Below are positions 15,509 through 19,207 of a stretch of 19,207 nt of DNA, one piece after another. How positions within the stretch are numbered: the first letter of the stretch is position 1; each line of letters begins with the position of its first letter. The notes beneath the pieces are model-generated. The model was not told where the DNA came from, did no database searches, and saw only the letters and a list, made by a program, of their open reading frames with translations. The translations under genes and the position numbers were made by a program. This stretch comes from JALQTD01 sp965657495 (lineage in GTDB: Bacteria; Bacteroidota; Bacteroidia; Flavobacteriales_D; Sanyastnellaceae), in NCBI GenBank assembly GCA_965657495.1, contig CBFHPD010000241.1:1-19207 (forward strand), given 5' to 3'.

Positions 15509-18500
15509 GGTACCTCGTTCATTAATTCAATGAAGCCCCGGAATTTGGGCGCCCAAGCCTCCCGCGGATCAAACAAATAGTAATACGTACCCGACGGCAG
15601 CGGCTGGCCATTGCCCGTCTCCCACGTTCCTGCCCAATCATTCAAGTACGGTGCCGCCTCGTACACCAAGCGCCCCCACCGATTGAACACCTGCACCGCA
15701 TGATTCGGGTACAGGTACAAATCCTCCACCACCCACACATCGTTGTGCCCATCGCCGTTGGGCGTCACCAACTGCACCGCCCCGACTGGAATTTCCGACA
15801 AGCATTCCAACTCGAAAGAAACGTCCGCAGTGCAGCCGTTTGCATCGGTGATTTCCAGCACATGCGCGCCTTCCCCTACTCCCCAGATCCAGGGGTCCGG
15901 TTGGCTCCCTTCGGCCCACTGTAATGTCAATTCTCCCCATCCTCCGGATGCCTCAGCTTGCATGTAGCCGTTTGGCTGTCCGCAAACGGCATACCCCACA
16001 TCCACCAAATGCGCTTGAATCGAATCGATGTCCACCACTTCAATCACTGCAGAATCCATACAATTCGAGGCATTGGTGACCCACACCTTATAGGTGCCCG
16101 CTCCGATGCCCTCGGCAGCAGCACCGAAACCCACTGGCGGCTCCCATGCATAGATCAACTCGCTCGAATCCGCGGCAAAGACGGAAACCCACCCATCGCT
16201 CGCACCGGGACAAATCAAGGTGTCCCACGTAACCTGTTCAATGACGGCTGGAGCCGCGGGGAGCACCACCACATAGGCCGCGGAATTGCACCCCGTTTCA
16301 TCATCCACAAACGACATGGTGTACGTCCCCGCTTCCCCCACCTCCGCCCAAGTCCCGTCCGTTTCCAATACGCTCGGCCCCTCCCATGTATACAGGCCTG
16401 TACCGGTCGAGGCTTCCCCTTCGATGAACCCGGTCTCCAGCTGGCAGTCCAATCCGTCGTTTGGGGAGACCGTGGCGGACAAAACCGGGGTGGGATGCAC
16501 CACCACTACATAAGCGGCTTCCACTGAAGGGCATTCCCCCACGGCGGCAGTTACCTGCAGCACCGCGGTCAAGGCCTCATCCGTGCCGTTGTTGGCATTC
16601 CACGTGATGGCATTTCCGGTGCCCGTGGCGGGCAACCCCACCACCACGTTGTCCACGGTCCACGCGTAGTTTCCTCCCGATACACTCAACTCCAAACCCG
16701 CCACTTCGGCGGCATCGCCGTTGCACCAATGCGCCGAGTCCAAAGCCGGAAGGGTGTAATCCGGGAGCACCGTCACCGTCTGGACCAATGTGTCCGATGG
16801 GCAAAAAGCCCCCTCGGCCCAAAGCATGTAGGTGGCCGAAGCCAGCACATCGCTGGGATTGTTCAAGGTGTCCGCCAAGAGTGTTCCGGAGCTTGCTGTT
16901 TGGCCTTGAACGGTTCCCAAATCAAGCGGTGCCCAAATCACCACAGCGGTGTCCAAAGAAGCTGCCACCCCCCAATCCAACGGGGCATCATTGCACACCA
17001 GCGCATCAAAACCCACGACTTGAACCGAAGGCATCGGATCCACGCGCACCTCGAAAGCGGTGCTATCCAAACACCCTTCAAAGTCCGCTACGACCACCAC
17101 TTGGGCCGAATCCGGCGCTGAATCCGATGTGGAGCCCGCTACCCAATCGGGTAACAGCCCCACTCCGGCGTCCCCCAGCCCGATTTCCTCCCCGCCTTCC
17201 GCCTCCCACGCATAAGTCACCCCGGCAATGCCCAAATCAACATCCACCCATTCCGGCGACATCCCCGGGCACAGACGCAAATCCGGCTGCTGTGGCAAGG
17301 CCAAGGCCGGCGCCACCGCCACATCGAAAACCGCGGTGTCCACCGGGCAGATGTAATCCGTCACCCAAACCGCGTAATGCACTGTATCCGGGGTCAGCCC
17401 ACCATTGTACAGCGTATCGGTGAAGGTAGCGGCATGCATGGCATTGCCCGCGCTGTGACCGGTGGTTGCCGCTTGCGCCGCCGATTCCCAATGCAGGGAG
17501 AGCGAATCCAAGTTCGCGGTGAGCTCCGCATCAATCGGTGCACCGGAACAGGCCGTGGATGATGTGGCCGTAAGGTCGAAAGCGGGGGCGGGATGCACGG
17601 TCAGGTGCATGGGAGTTTGGTCCATGCATGCCGCTATGCCCGCCGTCAAATGCACCGTGGCAGTCGCTTGCACATCCAATTCATTCCCCAAAACCAACGA
17701 GTCAAGGTACCCCGTCCCCTGCGCATCGAGCCCGATGTAATCGCCATCCACTGCCCACCCATACTGCATTTCAGGCACCTGCAGCCCATAGGAGCTGATG
17801 GGCACCACCTCTCCGGGGCACCCCACAATGGAATCCGTCACCGCCAGCAACTCAAAAGCCGGCACCACCACAACCGGGTAATCCAACGTGTCGGCCGGGC
17901 ACGCCTCGAACGGGGTGTACAAATGGTAAGTGACCGTTCCCAATTGCCCTGATGTGTTGGTCAATTGGTCGTAAATGACCGGGCCAAAACCGTCCACCGC
18001 TCCCTGCACATTGCCCTCCGATTCCGCCGTCCATTTGACTTCCACATTGTGAACCGTTGTGCCGACGAGCGCAAAAACTTGCTCATCGTGGCAAATGGTG
18101 TCCGACGGCGCTAGCGGCCCCAACACCACTTCAATCGTAGGCGCCACCTCAATGCTCAAATTTCGCTCGAGCGATGCATTGCTCCAAGCCGTGATGGTGA
18201 TTTCCTTCGCCGAAATGGAGGCGTTCGTTACCGTTCCGATCGGAATGATCGCTTGCTCCAAACCGCTCCCGTTCAATGCCTCGAGCCCCGTCACCGAAGC
18301 CGGAACCTCCAAGCTCCAATGCACCGAATCCCCGTCCACCGAGGAGTGCACCACAAGCTCCCCCAAGTCCGTGTTGTTGCAAACCTCCACCACTTCCATG
18401 GACCAAACCACTTCTTCCTCAACCGACGAAAACCACAATGAATCCGGGACCATGGCCTGCGTGGAAAACGAAGCAACCGCCAAGCAGGTGAGGTTCACCC

Positions 18501-18555
18501 CCTTGACAATCCGCCCAATGCGCAAGGCAAACCCATCCGCTTGCTTCCCATTCAT
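15505..18555 (-). CDS. Large T9SS type B adhesin (SprB-like) with gliding-motility C-terminal domain
   Basis: A 1016-residue secreted surface protein. Residues 1-34 form a signal peptide with a long n-region and a CLAVASFSTQA junction. The body is a string of about eight Ig/PKD-like domains of 80-110 residues, each with a Cys pair and a TYAWEAEGG- or TWEGPS-like core. Two SprB-repeat-like modules (about 775-920) have the form C-G-x-x-x-G ... GAGTYKVWVTNASNC. Residues 922-1016 are a type B T9SS sorting domain: VTPNGDGHNDVW, YPNHAVQVFNRWGRLVY and LPSGTYYYLF. Such proteins are exported by the T9SS and attached to the surface through PorP/SprF-type partners. ATG 18555 is chosen because the frame before it lacks a signal peptide and overlaps the divergent gene on the other strand. 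Confidence 0.9.
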   Translation of the reverse strand: MNGKQADGFALRIGRIVKGVNLTCLAVASFSTQAMVPDSLWFSSVEEEVVWSMEVVEVCNNTDLGELVVHSSVDGDSVHWSLEVPASVTGLEALNGSGLEQAIIPIGTVTNASISAKEITITAWSNASLERNLSIEVAPTIEVVLGPLAPSDTICHDEQVFALVGTTVHNVEVKWTAESEGNVQGAVDGFGPVIYDQLTNTSGQLGTVTYHLYTPFEACPADTLDYPVVVVPAFELLAVTDSIVGCPGEVVPISSYGLQVPEMQYGWAVDGDYIGLDAQGTGYLDSLVLGNELDVQATATVHLTAGIAACMDQTPMHLTVHPAPAFDLTATSSTACSGAPIDAELTANLDSLSLHWESAAQAATTGHSAGNAMHAATFTDTLYNGGLTPDTVHYAVWVTDYICPVDTAVFDVAVAPALALPQQPDLRLCPGMSPEWVDVDLGIAGVTYAWEAEGGEEIGLGDAGVGLLPDWVAGSTSDSAPDSAQVVVVADFEGCLDSTAFEVRVDPMPSVQVVGFDALVCNDAPLDWGVAASLDTAVVIWAPLDLGTVQGQTASSGTLLADTLNNPSDVLASATYMLWAEGAFCPSDTLVQTVTVLPDYTLPALDSAHWCNGDAAEVAGLELSVSGGNYAWTVDNVVVGLPATGTGNAITWNANNGTDEALTAVLQVTAAVGECPSVEAAYVVVVHPTPVLSATVSPNDGLDCQLETGFIEGEASTGTGLYTWEGPSVLETDGTWAEVGEAGTYTMSFVDDETGCNSAAYVVVLPAAPAVIEQVTWDTLICPGASDGWVSVFAADSSELIYAWEPPVGFGAAAEGIGAGTYKVWVTNASNCMDSAVIEVVDIDSIQAHLVDVGYAVCGQPNGYMQAEASGGWGELTLQWAEGSQPDPWIWGVGEGAHVLEITDANGCTADVSFELECLSEIPVGAVQLVTPNGDGHNDVWVVEDLYLYPNHAVQVFNRWGRLVYEAAPYLNDWAGTWETGNGQPLPSGTYYYLFDPREAWAPKFRGFIELMNEVP

Positions 18556-18715
18556 TGCACAAATGTAACAGAAATAATCCAACACGAATGTACAATAATG
18601 ACTCCCGAACACCTGCATTCGCGGCGGCGGCGCCCCCGTAACTGGGAGCGTTTGCAGTCCCTTAACTCTGCCTTCATAAACGCACTTCCGCGCAGGACGT
18701 AATTTCACCGCCATC
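18556..18715. promoter_or_regulatory. Divergent intergenic region between adhesin operon and acyltransferase
   Basis: These 160 bp separate two divergent starts and must hold promoters for both the acyltransferase and the four-gene surface operon. They are more AT-rich near the adhesin start. I could not place a convincing Bacteroidota promoter (a TTG element followed by TAnnTTTG at the right spacing) in either direction. Confidence 0.4.
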
Positions 18716-19207
18716 ATGCCGCAACGTGGTGAAACCGAGCAGCCGCTTCTGTCGAAGGAGGAATTGGCTGCAGTATTGAAGACGGACCCCCGCAATCCGT
18801 ATGTGTCCGTTCTGTACCGGCTCGCGGGGTTGCAGCACGTGGAACGCGCAGGCGACGAGGAACCGGGGCCTTTCGTGGAGCATCTGTTGGACCTGCTCGC
18901 AGTGCGTGCCAAATGGGCGCATGAAGGGCGTAAGGTGCCGGAATCGGGTGCCCTGATTGCGGTGGCGAATCACCCGTTTGGCGTCGTGGATCAGTTGGTG
19001 GTTTTGGGCCAAATCCTGCCCCAACGCCCCGATGCCAAGCTCCTCCTCGCCCCCGATCAGCGCACCTTTGACCCGCTGGCCCCCTGCGTGGTCCGGAGTG
19101 AAGCCGATGCGCAGGCCCACCTCGAACAGGGCGGGTGCCTCATCCTGTTCCCCGCGGGGAACATCAGCCGCCTGAGCCGGGACTTGAAAACGGTGGTGGA
19201 CGGCCGG
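18716..19207 (+). CDS. Lysophospholipid acyltransferase family protein (partial, 3' end missing)
   Basis: The frame is open from ATG 18716 to the last base of the window (164 codons), so the gene continues to the right. It has the PlsC/hemolysin-type acyltransferase blocks: VANHPFGVVDQLVV (residues 83-96, the HPxGxxD form of the HxxxxD catalytic motif, with His86 and Asp92) and CLILFPAGNISRLSRD (141-156, the FPAGxxS substrate motif). Enzymes of this kind move an acyl group onto a glycerophospholipid or an amino-lipid; in Bacteroidota such proteins can take part in ornithine or glycine lipid synthesis, but the substrate is not evident here. It is divergent from the adhesin gene, with 160 bp between the starts. 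Confidence 0.8.
   Translation, partial: MPQRGETEQPLLSKEELAAVLKTDPRNPYVSVLYRLAGLQHVERAGDEEPGPFVEHLLDLLAVRAKWAHEGRKVPESGALIAVANHPFGVVDQLVVLGQILPQRPDAKLLLAPDQRTFDPLAPCVVRSEADAQAHLEQGGCLILFPAGNISRLSRDLKTVVDGR

Noticed and set aside
18560..18567. Exact TAnnTTTG promoter element on the minus strand (TACATTTG)
   Set aside because: It ends only 4 bases before the adhesin ATG, and no TTG element lies at a fitting distance upstream, so it would start transcription at or after the start codon.
18556..18912. Upstream extension of the adhesin reading frame (119 extra residues)
   Set aside because: It has no signal peptide at its start, is Arg/Ser-rich noise, and covers the opposite-strand acyltransferase gene; the signal peptide begins at ATG 18555.

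Overview
The window looks like a high-GC member of the Bacteroidota, most likely a marine or freshwater relative of the Flavobacteriales. The evidence is the type IX secretion (T9SS) machinery: a gliding-motility type B C-terminal domain, a PorP/SprF porin and an OmpA/PorE-like protein. It is supported by a choice-of-anchor L domain, a FISUMP domain, the repeated GCTDPAACNY-type motif, and the lack of strong Shine-Dalgarno sequences. No rRNA, tRNA, CRISPR array or intact mobile element was seen.

Left part (1-3424) looks accessory. It begins with the 3' end of an unrecognised gene. Next is a truncated cyanophycinase-like secreted protein on the minus strand. Two sulfotransferase-like genes of different families follow, and their 3' ends overlap tail to tail by 31 bp. 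A stretch of about 560 bp (2471-3028) has no intact gene but may hold a decayed one. A small hypothetical protein closes this part. Such genes usually modify surface glycans and vary between strains.

Middle part (3572-8281) holds a dihydroorotase-family enzyme (pyrC) with an unusual set of metal ligands. Facing it, with 2 bp between the stop codons, is a secreted FISUMP protein. Then come a possible tiny secreted peptide and a small lipoprotein on the minus strand. Divergent from the lipoprotein is a two-gene plus-strand unit: a stand-alone von Willebrand A (vWA) protein and a 383-residue protein with a His/Cys metal-binding-like centre and a possible winged-helix C-terminus. This pair is the best candidate for an uncharacterised system.

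Right part (8306-18555) is a four-gene minus-strand operon, read right to left: a 1016-residue T9SS type B adhesin, PorP/SprF, a PorE-like OmpA lattice protein, and a 1358-residue choice-of-anchor L protein. The first three genes are joined by 4-bp ATGA overlaps and the fourth starts 22 bp after the third. The expected logic is that PorP/SprF and the OmpA protein export and anchor the type B adhesin, with the last gene as a further surface partner. The window ends inside a divergent lysophospholipid-acyltransferase-like gene that runs off the right edge.
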